This document shows positions 8,564 through 17,069 of a DNA stretch of 64,000 nt, one piece after another; the first letter of the stretch is position 1, and each line of letters starts with the position of its first letter. Source of the DNA: Aeromicrobium ginsengisoli (GTDB taxonomy: Bacteria; Actinomycetota; Actinomycetes; Propionibacteriales; Nocardioidaceae); NCBI RefSeq assembly GCF_004134905.2, contig NZ_SDPQ02000004.1, forward strand, positions 124,001-188,000. The letters are read 5' to 3'. The notes beneath the pieces are model-generated. The model was not told where the DNA came from. It ran no database searches and saw only the letters and a list, made by a program, of their open reading frames with translations. Made by a program: the position numbers and the translations under genes.

Positions 8564-10176
8564 ATGGATCTCAGCGTCGCAACGGGCACGACCGAGTCAC
8601 CGCAGCTCACGACCACGATCGGTGCGAACCTGGTCGCCACCGTGCAGCAGCACGGTGCACGGGAGGCGCTGGTCGACTGCGTCAGCGGTCGCCGCTGGAC
8701 GTACGACGAGCTGCTCGCTGAGGTCGATCGCGTGGCGCTCGGCCTGCTGGCCCTCGGGGTGACGAAGGGGGACCGGGTCGGGATCTGGGCGCCGAACTGC
8801 CCGGAGTGGACGTTCGTGCAGTACGCGACGGCGCGCATCGGCGCGATCCTCGTCAACGTCAACCCGGCCTATCGGAGCCATGAGCTGTCGTTCGTCGTGG
8901 GTCAGTCGGGCATGCGGACGATCGTCGCGGTGCCGGAGTTCAAGGGTTCCAGCTATGCCGACATGATCGCGGAGGCGCAGGCCGAGCACCCGTCGCTCGT
9001 CGACGTCGTGCTGATCGGGACCGACTCGTGGGAGCAGCTCTGCGAAGCCGGTCGCGGTGACGATCGGGCCCGGCTCGCGGAGATCGAGGGTGGGCTCGAC
9101 GCAGCCGATCCGATCAACATCCAGTACACGTCCGGCACGACCGGGTTCCCCAAGGGCGCGACGCTCTCGCACCGCAACATCCTCAACAACGGTTGGTTCG
9201 TCGGCGAGCTGATCGACACTCCGAGGAGGACCGGGTCTGCATCCCGGTGCCGTTCTACCACTGCTTCGGGATGGTCATGGGCAACCTTGCGTGCACGACG
9301 CACGGCGCCACCATGGTGATCCCCGCACCGTCGTTCGACCCGGTGGCGACGCTCGAGGCAGTGGCCGCCGAGCGGTGCACGTCGCTGTACGGCGTGCCGA
9401 CGATGTTCATCGCGATGCTCACCGAGCCGGTCGTCGACACCCTCGACCTCACCTCATTGCGCACCGGCATCATGGCCGGGTCGCCGTGCCCGGTGGAGAC
9501 CATGAAGCAGGTGATCGGCCGGCTCGGCATGACCGAGGTCTCGATCTGCTACGGCATGACCGAGACCTCGCCGGTCTCCACCCAGACCCGCACCGACGAC
9601 TCGCTCGAGCGGCGCGTGTCGACCGTCGGCCGGGTCGGGCCGCACCTCGAGGTCAAGATCGCGGACCCGGGCACCGGGGAGGTGCTGCCGCACGGCGAGG
9701 CGGGCGAGCTCTGCACGCGCGGATACTCGGTGATGCTCGGCTACTGGGACCAGCCGGAAAAGACCGCCGAGGCGATCGACGCCGACGGTTGGATGCGCAC
9801 GGGCGACCTGGGGGTCATGGACGCCGACGGCTACGTGACCATCACCGGCCGTATCAAGGACATGGTGATCCGCGGCGGCGAGAACATCTATCCCCGCGAG
9901 ATCGAGGAGTTCCTCATGACGCATCCCGACGTGCTCGACGCCCAGGTGATCGGCGTCCCGGACGACAAGTACGGCGAGGAGCTCATGGCGTGGCTGCGCC
10001 TGCGCGACGGTGCCGCGCCGGTCGATGCGCCGGCCCTGCGTGAGTTCTGCACCGGCAAGCTGGCGCACTACAAGATCCCTCGTTATGTGCACATCGTCGA
10101 CGAGTTCCCCATGACGGTCACCGGCAAGGTCCGCAAGGTCGAGATGCGGAAGGCCGCCATCGAGCTGCTGCGGTGA
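8564..10176 (+). pseudogene. AMP-binding acyl-CoA synthetase, interrupted by a one-base frameshift
   Basis: Together the two frames encode a full-length acyl-CoA synthetase (about 537 aa) that would activate a fatty or aromatic acid with ATP and CoA. Frame 1 runs from ATG 8564 and carries the phosphate-binding loop [11 protein letters not shown] near residue 187. Homology continues in the +1-shifted frame from [17 protein letters not shown] (about 9223) through [19 protein letters not shown] and the C-terminal lysine motif [13 protein letters not shown], ending at 10176. One base is missing between about 9212 and 9222; adding one base makes the length divisible by three. Either the strain carries a real inactivating deletion or this is a sequencing error. 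Neither half alone would be active. Confidence 0.85.
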
Positions 10177-10192
10177 CGCCGCGGCGGGCGGG

Positions 10193-10441
10193 TTAGCCGT
10201 CGAGGTTGCTGGCGACCAGGTCGGCGATCGTCGCCAGCATCGCCTCGTCGTCGGACTCCACGATGACCTCGTCGCCGAACTTGGCGCCCAGCGTCATGAT
10301 CATGAGCGCGGAGCCGGCGTCCACTGCGGGCTTGTCCGCCATGGCGAGCGTGACGCCGCTCGTCGCCGCCTGGGCGATCAGGGCGGCCGGTCGGGCGTGC
10401 AGGCCCACGGTCGAGCCGACGGTGACGGTCTTGGTTGCCAT
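10193..10441 (-). CDS. ptsH: Phosphocarrier protein HPr
   Basis: 82 aa phosphocarrier of the phosphoenolpyruvate:sugar phosphotransferase system. The active-site motif GLHARPA puts the phosphorylated histidine at position 15 and a serine at 44 (AGSALM), close to the regulatory Ser46 of Firmicute HPr. An in-frame ATG 9 bp upstream exists, but the internal ATG at 10441 is preferred because gagg lies 9 nt before it and it places histidine exactly at residue 15. It is co-directional with, and 37 bp downstream of, the DeoR regulator; enzyme I lies divergently beyond. HPr takes phosphate from enzyme I and passes it to EIIA proteins in the cytoplasm. Confidence 0.93.
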   Translation of the reverse strand: MATKTVTVGSTVGLHARPAALIAQAATSGVTLAMADKPAVDAGSALMIMTLGAKFGDEVIVESDDEAMLATIADLVASNLDG

Positions 10442-10478
10442 GGTGCTCATCCTCTGTGTCGGGTGTGGTCAGGGTGGT

Positions 10479-11243
10479 TCATGCGAGTACGACCTCGACG
10501 TCGTGGGCTCGCAGCGCCTCGAGCTCGCGCTGGTCGGCGCCCTTGTCGGTGATCACGATGTCGAGGTCGTCATAGGAGGCAAAGGCGAAGACGTGCTCGG
10601 CGGAGAACTTCGACGCGTCGAACAGGGCGACGACCTTGCGGGCCGATCGCACGAAAGCGCGCTTGACGGCGGCCTCCTCGCTGTCGGGTGAGCTCAGGCC
10701 GTGCTGCGGTGATGCGGCGCTCGTCGCCAGGAAGCACACGTCGACCTGCACCGAGGCGAGCGCATCGACGGTCGAGTGACCGGCAGCCGCGGAGGTGACG
10801 CCGCGCACGCGCCCTCCGAGCATGTGCAGCTCGACCGACGGGATCGTCATGAGCTTGGCAGCGGTCGGGATCGCATGGGTGATGGCGGTGAGCTGGTGGT
10901 CGTGCGGGATCAGGTCGACGAGGTGGCTGATCGTCGTACCGGCGTCGAGCACCATGCTGCCGCCGGCGGCCGGCAGGTGGGCCGCGGCTGCGCGGGCGAT
11001 GCGGCCCTTCTGATCGGCGTTCGGGACCGCGCCCTCGGGTCCGGCTGCAGGGATGCTCCGTCTGCGCGCCGCGACTGCGCCGCCGTGCACCCTCTGGGCC
11101 AGGCCGTCGCGCTCGAGGACCGCGAGGTCGCGGCGGATCGTCTCGCTGCTGACGTCCAGCTCCTCAGCCAGGGCGATCACGGCGAGCCGGCCGTCCTGGA
11201 CCAGGCGCTCGACGAGGAGCTGCTGGCGTTCTGCGGCGTACAC
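10479..11243 (-). CDS. DeoR family transcriptional regulator
   Basis: 254 aa. The N-terminal DeoR helix-turn-helix spans residues about 4-58 (ERQQLLVERLVQDGRLAVIA, then LDVSSETIRRDLAVLERDG), followed by the family's linker HGGAVAAR and a C-terminal sugar-phosphate-sensing domain with DAGTT (near 98-102), LGGRVR and ITDKGAD motifs. Such regulators typically respond to phosphorylated sugars. It is transcribed with ptsH and divergently from ptsI, so control of the general PTS components is the likely job. Its promoter overlaps that of ptsI (see 11296-11326), so one binding site could regulate both directions. Confidence 0.9.
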   Translation of the reverse strand: MYAAERQQLLVERLVQDGRLAVIALAEELDVSSETIRRDLAVLERDGLAQRVHGGAVAARRRSIPAAGPEGAVPNADQKGRIARAAAAHLPAAGGSMVLDAGTTISHLVDLIPHDHQLTAITHAIPTAAKLMTIPSVELHMLGGRVRGVTSAAAGHSTVDALASVQVDVCFLATSAASPQHGLSSPDSEEAAVKRAFVRSARKVVALFDASKFSAEHVFAFASYDDLDIVITDKGADQRELEALRAHDVEVVLA

Positions 11244-11295
11244 GGCGCTCCTCGCGGACAGATGTGGGTTTGTGTGGCTATGCCTTTGGTACGTA

Positions 11296-11326
11296 TTGTT
11301 TTACGCCCGAGTGTGTGTAAAGTCAA
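11296..11326. promoter_or_regulatory. Overlapping divergent promoters for deoR-ptsH and ptsI
   Basis: Plus strand: -35 TTGTTT (11296-11301), 16-nt spacer, -10 TAAAGT (11318-11323), leading to ptsI at 11356. Minus strand: -35 TTGACT (11321-11326), 17-nt spacer, -10 TAAAAC (11298-11303), leading to the DeoR gene at 11243. Each -10 overlaps the opposing -35, so the promoters occupy the same DNA face to face and should exclude each other. Repeated gtgtg pentamers (11271-11275 and 11311-11317) may form part of a regulator site. Boxes were matched by eye. Confidence 0.5.
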
Positions 11327-11355
11327 CCAACACCATCCAGCGCTGGAGGAGCAGC

Positions 11356-13008
11356 ATGACGTCGACGATCCTGCACGGCAACGGTGTGGTCCCGGGCATC
11401 GGCACCGGGCCGGTCGTCCGGCCGAGCCCTCGTCCCGAGGCCCCGTCCGATGAGGAGAGCCTCGACCCGGAGGTGGGTGCGGCCAAGTTCAGCGAGGCGG
11501 CGAGCATCGTCGCCGACCGGCTGGCCGCTCGGTCCGAGCAGGCCAGCGGCGCGGCAGCCGAGGTGCTCCTGGCGACGTCGGCGCTCGCACGGGACCGTGG
11601 CCTGGTGGCGCTGGTGCAGAAGCGATTGGCCGACGGCGTGGGCATCTGTGCGTCGACGGTGGGCGCGATCGATGAGCTGAGCGCGATGTTCACCGCTGCC
11701 GGCGGGGTGATGGCCGAACGCGTCACGGACCTCGAGGACATCCGCGATCGCGTCGTCGCCGAGCTCACGGGGCAACCCGAGCCGGGCATCCCGAGCCCCG
11801 ACGTCGCATCGGTGCTGTGCGCCGACGACCTCGCGCCGGCCGACACCGCGACCCTCGATCCGGTGGCGATCGTGGCGATCGCCACCTCGCTGGGCGGCGC
11901 GACGAGCCACACCACGATCATCGCCCGCCAGCTCGGCATCCCGTGCGTGGTCGGCACCGAGGGCCTCGACGACATCGCCGAGGGCACGACGGTCCTGGTG
12001 GACGGCGCCACAGGCGAGGTCGTCGTCGATCCGGATGCCGACCTCGTAGGGGAACGCGCAGACGCCGCCGCAATGCTGCGGGCGGCCGCAGCGTCGTGGC
12101 GGAGTCCCGGTGCGACGTCCGACGGGCATGCGGTCGACATCCTTGCCAACGTCCAGGACGGAGCGGGGGCTCGCAAGGCGGCCGAGACCCAGGTGCAGGG
12201 CGTCGGGCTGTTCCGCACTGAGCTGTGCTTCCTCGACCGCGACGTCGAGCCCTCCGTCGACGAGCAGGCAGCGATCTACCGCGAGGTCTTCACCGCGATG
12301 GGCGACCGCAAGGTCGTCATTCGTACGCTCGACGCCGGGTCCGACAAGCCCATCGGCTTCGCCACGATCAAGGACGAACCCAACCCCGCCCTCGGCGTCC
12401 GCGGCATGCGACTCGGGCTGCGGGACGAGGGGCTGATGGACCGCCAGCTCGATGCCATCGCACTGGCCGCCGAAGGATCGGCCGCACCGGTGTGGGTCAT
12501 GGCGCCGATGGTCGCCACCGAGGACGAGGCCGAGTGGTTCGGCGCCAAGGTGCGTGCACGCGGCCTCATGCCCGGCGTGATGATCGAGATCCCCAGCGCC
12601 GCGCTGCTCGCCGACCGCATCCTGCGCCACGTCGACTTCGTCTCGATCGGCACCAACGACCTGAGCCAGTACGCCTTCGCGGCCGACCGGATGGCGCCGT
12701 CGCTGTCGGAGCTCACCGATCCGTGGCAGCCGGCGCTCCTCGGTCTCATCGAGCGCGTGGCGCGGGCCGGAGCTGAGGCCGGCAAGCCGGTCGGCGTCTG
12801 CGGCGAGGCCGCCGCCGATCCGCAGCTCGGTTGCGTGCTGGTCGGGCTGGGCGTCAGCTCGCTCTCCTCGGCGGCCTCCGCAGCGCCGCTCGTGGGCGCG
12901 ACCCTGGCGCGGGTGTCGCTCGAGGCGTGCCGGTCGGCGGCTCGTGCGGCGCTCGGGGCCAGAGGGCCCGCGGCAGCACGGGAGGCCGCGGCCGCGCAGC
13001 TCGTCTGA
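11356..13008 (+). CDS. ptsI: Phosphoenolpyruvate-protein phosphotransferase (PTS enzyme I)
   Basis: 550 aa cytoplasmic kinase that takes phosphate from phosphoenolpyruvate and hands it to HPr. The phosphohistidine domain carries GGATSHTTIIARQLGIPCVVG with His185. The C-terminal PEP-binding barrel has LFRTELCFLDRD, RTLDAGSDKP, ALGVRGMRLGL and the catalytic Cys482 in GVCGEAAADP. The HPr-binding N-terminal helices are somewhat divergent. ATG 11356 follows ggagga, 6 nt away; the frame is open further upstream but without family sequence. The gene is separated from the divergent deoR-ptsH pair by a shared promoter region. No EII component is encoded in the window. Confidence 0.93.
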   Translation: MTSTILHGNGVVPGIGTGPVVRPSPRPEAPSDEESLDPEVGAAKFSEAASIVADRLAARSEQASGAAAEVLLATSALARDRGLVALVQKRLADGVGICASTVGAIDELSAMFTAAGGVMAERVTDLEDIRDRVVAELTGQPEPGIPSPDVASVLCADDLAPADTATLDPVAIVAIATSLGGATSHTTIIARQLGIPCVVGTEGLDDIAEGTTVLVDGATGEVVVDPDADLVGERADAAAMLRAAAASWRSPGATSDGHAVDILANVQDGAGARKAAETQVQGVGLFRTELCFLDRDVEPSVDEQAAIYREVFTAMGDRKVVIRTLDAGSDKPIGFATIKDEPNPALGVRGMRLGLRDEGLMDRQLDAIALAAEGSAAPVWVMAPMVATEDEAEWFGAKVRARGLMPGVMIEIPSAALLADRILRHVDFVSIGTNDLSQYAFAADRMAPSLSELTDPWQPALLGLIERVARAGAEAGKPVGVCGEAAADPQLGCVLVGLGVSSLSSAASAAPLVGATLARVSLEACRSAARAALGARGPAAAREAAAAQLV

Positions 13009-13039
13009 GCTGTCCGACCCATGCGCGAGGATCGACCTC

Positions 13040-13579
13040 ATGACGTACGTCGTGCTGTTCCGTGGCATCAACGTCGGTGGCCGCAACAAGGTCCCGATGG
13101 CGGCACTGCGCGACCACCTGGGCGCCGACTTCGCGAACGTACGCACCTACATCCAGTCCGGCAACGTGCTGCTCGACAGCGACCGGTCCACGGCTGAGGT
13201 GACGGCGCACATCGATGCCGGCCTGCGGTCGGCGTTCACCCTCGACTCCGACCTCGTACGCGTGCTGGTGCTCGACGCCGACGCGTTCCGTGAGGTCGTC
13301 GCCGAGGCCCCTGACGGCTTCGGCGGCGACCCCGACACGCATCGCCATGACGTGTTCTTCTACATGGGCGTCACCGCGGCCGAGGTCGAGCCCCATGTCG
13401 TGGTCAACCCCGATGTCGACGAGGTCTTCGTGGGCCGCCGTGCGCTCTATCACCGCCGCGTCACGGCACTGGCGACCCGGAGCCGGGTCAACAAGATCAT
13501 CGGCTCGCCGGTCTATGCCGGCATGACGATCCGCAACTGGAACACCACGACCAAGCTCGCGGCCATGCTCGACGAGTGA
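13040..13579 (+). CDS. DUF1697 family protein
   Basis: 179 aa, matching DUF1697 proteins in length and signature: the opening YVVLFRGINVGGRNKVPM, the YIQSGNVLLDS strand, a middle DVFFYMG strand and the closing RNWNTTTKL. The fold predicted for the family is two ferredoxin-like repeats. No biochemical role is established and no catalytic residues stand out. It stands alone, 31 bp after ptsI, and converges on the PPOX gene with only 3 bp between the stops. ATG 13040 was chosen because the conserved MTYVVLFRG start follows directly. Confidence 0.88.
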   Translation: MTYVVLFRGINVGGRNKVPMAALRDHLGADFANVRTYIQSGNVLLDSDRSTAEVTAHIDAGLRSAFTLDSDLVRVLVLDADAFREVVAEAPDGFGGDPDTHRHDVFFYMGVTAAEVEPHVVVNPDVDEVFVGRRALYHRRVTALATRSRVNKIIGSPVYAGMTIRNWNTTTKLAAMLDE

Positions 13580-13582
13580 GCG

Positions 13583-14044
13583 TCAGGCCAGACGGGCGGG
13601 GAAGCCGCCGGTCGCGACGGGTCCCCACCGCGTCGGGGTGATGCGCATCAGGCACTTGCCCTGGTCGAGCATGGCCTGGCGGTACTCCGCCCAGTCCGGG
13701 TGCTCTCCGGAGATGTTGCGGAAGTACTCGACGAACGCGTCGAGCCCTTCCGGCACGTCCAGCACCTCGCACGTCCCGTCGACCTGCACCCACGGGTCGT
13801 TGAAGTCGTCCGACAGCACCACCACGCTGACGTCAGGCCGTTTGCGGGCGTTCTTGGCCTTGGCGCGCTCGGGATAGGTGGAGATGACGATCCGGCCGGA
13901 GTCGTCGACGCCACCCGTGACCGGCGAGGCCTGCGGTGAGCCGTCGGCGCGCTGCGTGATGACGATCATCCGGTGGCGCGGTCGGACGAACTCGACGAGC
14001 TCGGACTGGCTGACCTGGGTCGACGTGGCGATCTGGCGTGGCAT
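13583..14044 (-). CDS. PPOX-class flavin/F420-dependent oxidoreductase
   Basis: 153 aa split-barrel flavoprotein of the pyridoxamine-phosphate-oxidase-like superfamily, many actinobacterial members of which use F420. Recognisable features are RMIVITQRADGSPQASPV (strand, turn and cofactor-contact region, residues 25-42), RIVISTYPERAKAKNARKRPDVSV, the phosphate-contacting Lys/Arg stretch, and WVQVDGTCEVLDVPE. A tail of this type usually includes a helix such as YRQAMLDQ, seen here near 118. It probably reduces a quinone-like, haem or biliverdin-like substrate; the individual substrate is not predictable. It stands as a single gene. Confidence 0.82.
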   Translation of the reverse strand: MPRQIATSTQVSQSELVEFVRPRHRMIVITQRADGSPQASPVTGGVDDSGRIVISTYPERAKAKNARKRPDVSVVVLSDDFNDPWVQVDGTCEVLDVPEGLDAFVEYFRNISGEHPDWAEYRQAMLDQGKCLMRITPTRWGPVATGGFPARLA

Positions 14045-14107
14045 GACGTACGTCCTTCCGGCGGCGCGGGTGCGGCTCCTTCGATCGTACGGACGCGGGC
14101 CAGCGGG

Positions 14108-15616
14108 TCAGGCCACGCCCGCGACCTCGACGGGCTCGGCGAACAGGTCGAGCAGGATCTCCTGGACGACCTCGAGCACGTCGGTGTCGGGGGCGACGCT
14201 GGCGGCGAAGCCGGACAGGTAGAGCAGGTTCTTGAAGAACAGCACGAGGTCCTTGGGCATCCGGAAGCCGTTGCGAGCCAGGACCTGCAGGAGCCGGCCG
14301 AGCGTCAGTCCGAGCTGGTCGAACGTGACTTGGCCGCGCGACCGGTCCTGCAGGAGGTCGAGCTCGGCCTGCAGCTCGGCGACGACCGTCGCGGTGTCGG
14401 CGTCGGCGGCGATCGCGCCGAACGACTGCATCGCCGCGATCTGTCCCTCGGCGTCGTTGGTCGCCCAGGCCGCGAGGTACTCGACGAGGCCGGAGCGCTG
14501 CTTGGCGCTCAGCCGGCCGGTGATGCCGAAGTCGACCAGCGAGAACGTCTGCGTCGCGTCGTCGATCAGGACGTTGCCGCCGTGCAGGTCGCCGTGGAAG
14601 ACGCCGTGCCTCATGGTGGCCTCGAGGACGCCCTTGATGCCGAGCTGCAGCAGGCGTTGCCCTTCGGACCGGCTGAGCCGGCCCTCGAGGTGCGCGTACG
14701 AGACGCCGGGGAGGTACTCCATGACCAGCAGTCGCTCGGTGACCATGCCCGGAACGGGCCGCGGGGTGTTCATGTGGTCGGCGCCCAACGCCTCGAGCAC
14801 GGCGCTGGAGTCGACCAGGTTGGCCGCCTCGAGCTGGAAGTCGAGCTCCTCGAGGGCGAGCTGGGCGAACAGCTCGACGAAGCCCCGGAGGTTGGCCGAG
14901 CGAGCGCCGGCATGCAGCTTCTCGGCGGCGGCCGCCGCAAGGGCCAGCGTCTCGATGTCGGCACGGAAGCGCCGGCGCAGGCCGGGGCGGCGCACCTTGA
15001 CGACGACCTCGGTGCCGTCGTCGAGCCGGCCCCGGTGGACCTGGCCGATCGACCCGGCAGCCAGGGGCTCGTCGTCGAGCCAGGCCAGGCGGCTCCGCTG
15101 GTTGCCCAGCTCGCGGTCGATCACCTCGTGCGCGACGCCGGGCGGCAGCGGCGGAGCCTCGTCCCGGCACCACGCGAACCCCTCGACCCATGCGGCCGGG
15201 AGCAGTCCCTCCGCCGTGGCGATGAACTGGCCGAGCTTGATGTAGGCCGGGCCACCGGCGCGTACGAGACGCTGGGCCCGGTCCAGAGTGCCGGCGCTCG
15301 CGTTGGGCGGCTCGACCCGCAGGCCGACGGCGCAGGCGCCCGCCGCCAGCAGCTGCAACGGGGCATCGGGCGCAGCGGTGGCGAGCAGTCGCCAGCCCGT
15401 CGACGCGAGCGACGCGAGAGTGTCGGGCCAGAGCCGTGGCGCGGCCAGGCGATCGGCCTCGCGCGCCAGGGTCTTGCGGCGGACAGTTGCCTCGCGGTGC
15501 CAGACGAGCGCCTGCTCGGTCAGCCCGGGCACGGCCCGCAGGCGGGTCGAGCGGCGGATGAGCTCGTCGACCGTCGGCTCGGCCGAGAACGTGACATTGC
15601 CGATGGCAGATTCCAT
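14108..15616 (-). CDS. ABC1/UbiB-family atypical kinase (AarF-like)
   Basis: 502 aa. The UbiB-defining KxGQ motif appears as YIKLGQFIAT near residue 148, replacing the ordinary glycine-rich loop region, with AAGSIGQVHRG near 190 and the ATP-anchoring lysine in VVVKVRRPG near 207. The catalytic loop reads HGDLHGGNVL near 344 and the metal-binding DFG is LVDFGITG near 358. Family members support isoprenoid quinone or other lipid metabolism and usually associate with membranes; this one has only a weak hydrophobic C-terminal stretch (VLFFKNLLYLSGFAAS). Bases 14104-15614 are also open on overlapping frames, but this is the frame with conserved kinase motifs. Confidence 0.9.
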   Translation of the reverse strand: MESAIGNVTFSAEPTVDELIRRSTRLRAVPGLTEQALVWHREATVRRKTLAREADRLAAPRLWPDTLASLASTGWRLLATAAPDAPLQLLAAGACAVGLRVEPPNASAGTLDRAQRLVRAGGPAYIKLGQFIATAEGLLPAAWVEGFAWCRDEAPPLPPGVAHEVIDRELGNQRSRLAWLDDEPLAAGSIGQVHRGRLDDGTEVVVKVRRPGLRRRFRADIETLALAAAAAEKLHAGARSANLRGFVELFAQLALEELDFQLEAANLVDSSAVLEALGADHMNTPRPVPGMVTERLLVMEYLPGVSYAHLEGRLSRSEGQRLLQLGIKGVLEATMRHGVFHGDLHGGNVLIDDATQTFSLVDFGITGRLSAKQRSGLVEYLAAWATNDAEGQIAAMQSFGAIAADADTATVVAELQAELDLLQDRSRGQVTFDQLGLTLGRLLQVLARNGFRMPKDLVLFFKNLLYLSGFAASVAPDTDVLEVVQEILLDLFAEPVEVAGVA

Positions 15617-15628
15617 ACTCGGAGTATG
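15614..15628. promoter_or_regulatory. Palindrome at the UbiB-like gene start
   Basis: CATACTC-G-GAGTATG is a perfect 7-bp dyad with a one-base centre. Its left arm contains the start codon (minus strand ATG at 15614-15616). Read on the minus strand it also contains CATACT placed 6 nt before the ATG, a spacing seen for leaderless -10 boxes elsewhere in this window (for example 55558-55563). The symmetry may therefore be an operator over the promoter or a by-product of a -10 box. Confidence 0.35.
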
Positions 15629-15737
15629 TCCCAGGTTCCGTTCCAGCAGGAGTGCCCATGCGGGTGAGTCCCATCACGCCTCGACGGATGAGCTCGAGGC
15701 ACCCACGCGGTCGGCGGGCTGCCGCTAGTGTGAGCCG

Positions 15738-16538
15738 GTGACATCGCTCGAGGTCGTCCTGGCCGCATCGACCACGGTGCTGGCGGTCGGGCTGCTGGTC
15801 ACCGTGCTGAGGCTGCGCGCGGCCCGGCGCGAGATCGAACGGCTGAGCCGGCGGACCGACCGGAGCCGGCTCGTGCCGTCTCCCACGGATGCGGTGCGAA
15901 CCGTCGTCGGGACGGCGATGAAGGTGCGGGACCAAGGATTCAGCGGGGCTCTCCGCAGCTCGATCGACGAGCTCGCGCTGTGGGCCGACGTCGAGCGGCC
16001 CGACCTGGCCCGGCTCGCCAGCGCGGACGGCTCGGTGACGATCCTGTTCAGCGATATCGAGGGGTCCACGTCGCTCAACCATCGACTGGGTGATCGCGGC
16101 TGGGTGCAGCTGCTCTCGAAGCACGACCGGCTCCTCAAGCACGCCATCGAGGCCCACTCAGGCCACCTGATCAAGAGCCAGGGCGACGGCTTCATGGTCG
16201 CGTTCGCCGAGGCGAGCCAGGCCGTCGCCGCAGCGTCGGACATCCAGCGGCGGTTCCACCGGGTCCGGCCGGGGTCGCGGCTGTGGGGGGTCAAGGTACG
16301 TATCGGTGCGCACAAGGGCTCGGCGGTGCACCGCGACGGCGACCTGTTCGGCCGCAACGTCGCCTTCGCCGCGCGCGTCGCGGCGCAGGCCGAGGGTGGG
16401 GAGGTCCTGGTCAGCGAGAGCGTCGTCGAGTCACTGCCCGAGGACACCGTGACGGTGCTGGCGCCCCGTGCGGCAGAACTCAAGGGCGTACCGGGAACGC
16501 ACCAGCTCTATCCGATCGACTGGAGCGCCCGCCACTAG
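15738..16538 (+). CDS. Membrane-anchored class III adenylate/guanylate cyclase
   Basis: 266 aa. A single N-terminal membrane helix (residues about 4-25, LEVVLAASTTVLAVGLLVTV) is followed by a basic linker and a class III cyclase catalytic domain. The first metal-binding Asp lies in TILFSDIEGSTSLN near residue 105, the second in KSQGDGFMVAF near 150, and the transition-state Asn/Arg pair in GRNVAFAARVAA near 213-220. It should make cAMP or cGMP on the cytoplasmic side. Start: GTG 15738 with a TAGTGT -10 box 6 nt upstream (15726-15731), suggesting a leaderless mRNA. Its stop codon overlaps the stop of the convergent cyclic-nucleotide-binding gene. Confidence 0.9.
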   Translation: MTSLEVVLAASTTVLAVGLLVTVLRLRAARREIERLSRRTDRSRLVPSPTDAVRTVVGTAMKVRDQGFSGALRSSIDELALWADVERPDLARLASADGSVTILFSDIEGSTSLNHRLGDRGWVQLLSKHDRLLKHAIEAHSGHLIKSQGDGFMVAFAEASQAVAAASDIQRRFHRVRPGSRLWGVKVRIGAHKGSAVHRDGDLFGRNVAFAARVAAQAEGGEVLVSESVVESLPEDTVTVLAPRAAELKGVPGTHQLYPIDWSARH

Positions 16539-16948
16539 GAGTCGTTGGCCATGCGGCTCTCTGCGGTGCTGCGGAGCGTGTCGGCGAACGTCGGGTCCTG
16601 CTCGATGAGCGACTCGAGGGCGGAAGCCTCCAGGCGCAGCGCACGGATCGCGGTCGAGGCGATGACGGACGCGCTTCGCAGCAGATGGTTGACGAGGGCG
16701 ATCTCGCCGAACACGTCGCCGGGGCCGAGCGTCGCGAGGACCTTGCCCGACTTGCGGATCTCGACCTCGCCCTCGAGCACGATGTAGGCCGAGTCCGCCG
16801 GCGTCGACTGCATGATGATCGACCAGCCCTGCGGGATCGAGACCGGTGTGCCCACGGTGGCGAGCGTCTTGATCAGCTCGTCGTCGAAGTCGGTGACGCG
16901 GCTCAGGTCCGCCTGGACCTCGGGGTCGATCTTCTGCCTACGGATCAT
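16535..16948 (-). CDS. Cyclic nucleotide-binding domain protein
   Basis: 137 aa, essentially a lone cNMP-binding beta-roll with a short N-terminal helix. The phosphate-binding cassette is FGEIALVNHLLRSASVIA near residues 85-102: the Gly-Glu and Arg expected for cyclic nucleotide contact are present, though the usual R-A/T-A reads R-S-A. PGDVFGE precedes it. No DNA-binding or kinase domain is attached. ATG 16948 has aaggac 6-7 nt upstream; the frame continues 72 bp further but with non-family sequence. It converges tail to tail on the cyclase gene, the stops sharing bases at 16535-16538, so the two may form a local signal source and receiver. Confidence 0.88.
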   Translation of the reverse strand: MIRRQKIDPEVQADLSRVTDFDDELIKTLATVGTPVSIPQGWSIIMQSTPADSAYIVLEGEVEIRKSGKVLATLGPGDVFGEIALVNHLLRSASVIASTAIRALRLEASALESLIEQDPTFADTLRSTAESRMANDS

Positions 16949-17069
16949 GGGGAGTCCTTCGATCGAGAGTGCGACTGCGGCGTCGCCGCCGGGGCCCACG
17001 GTAGCGACAAATGGGGACATCCGCCCGGATTGTGTGGGCAGACACGCCCTGCTCGGGCGGGTCGCCCGC

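Noticed and set aside
13833-16157. A 774-codon open frame on the minus strand covering the UbiB-like gene
   Set aside because: The frame is a by-product of high GC content. The overlapping 14108-15616 frame carries all kinase motifs, whereas this one has none.
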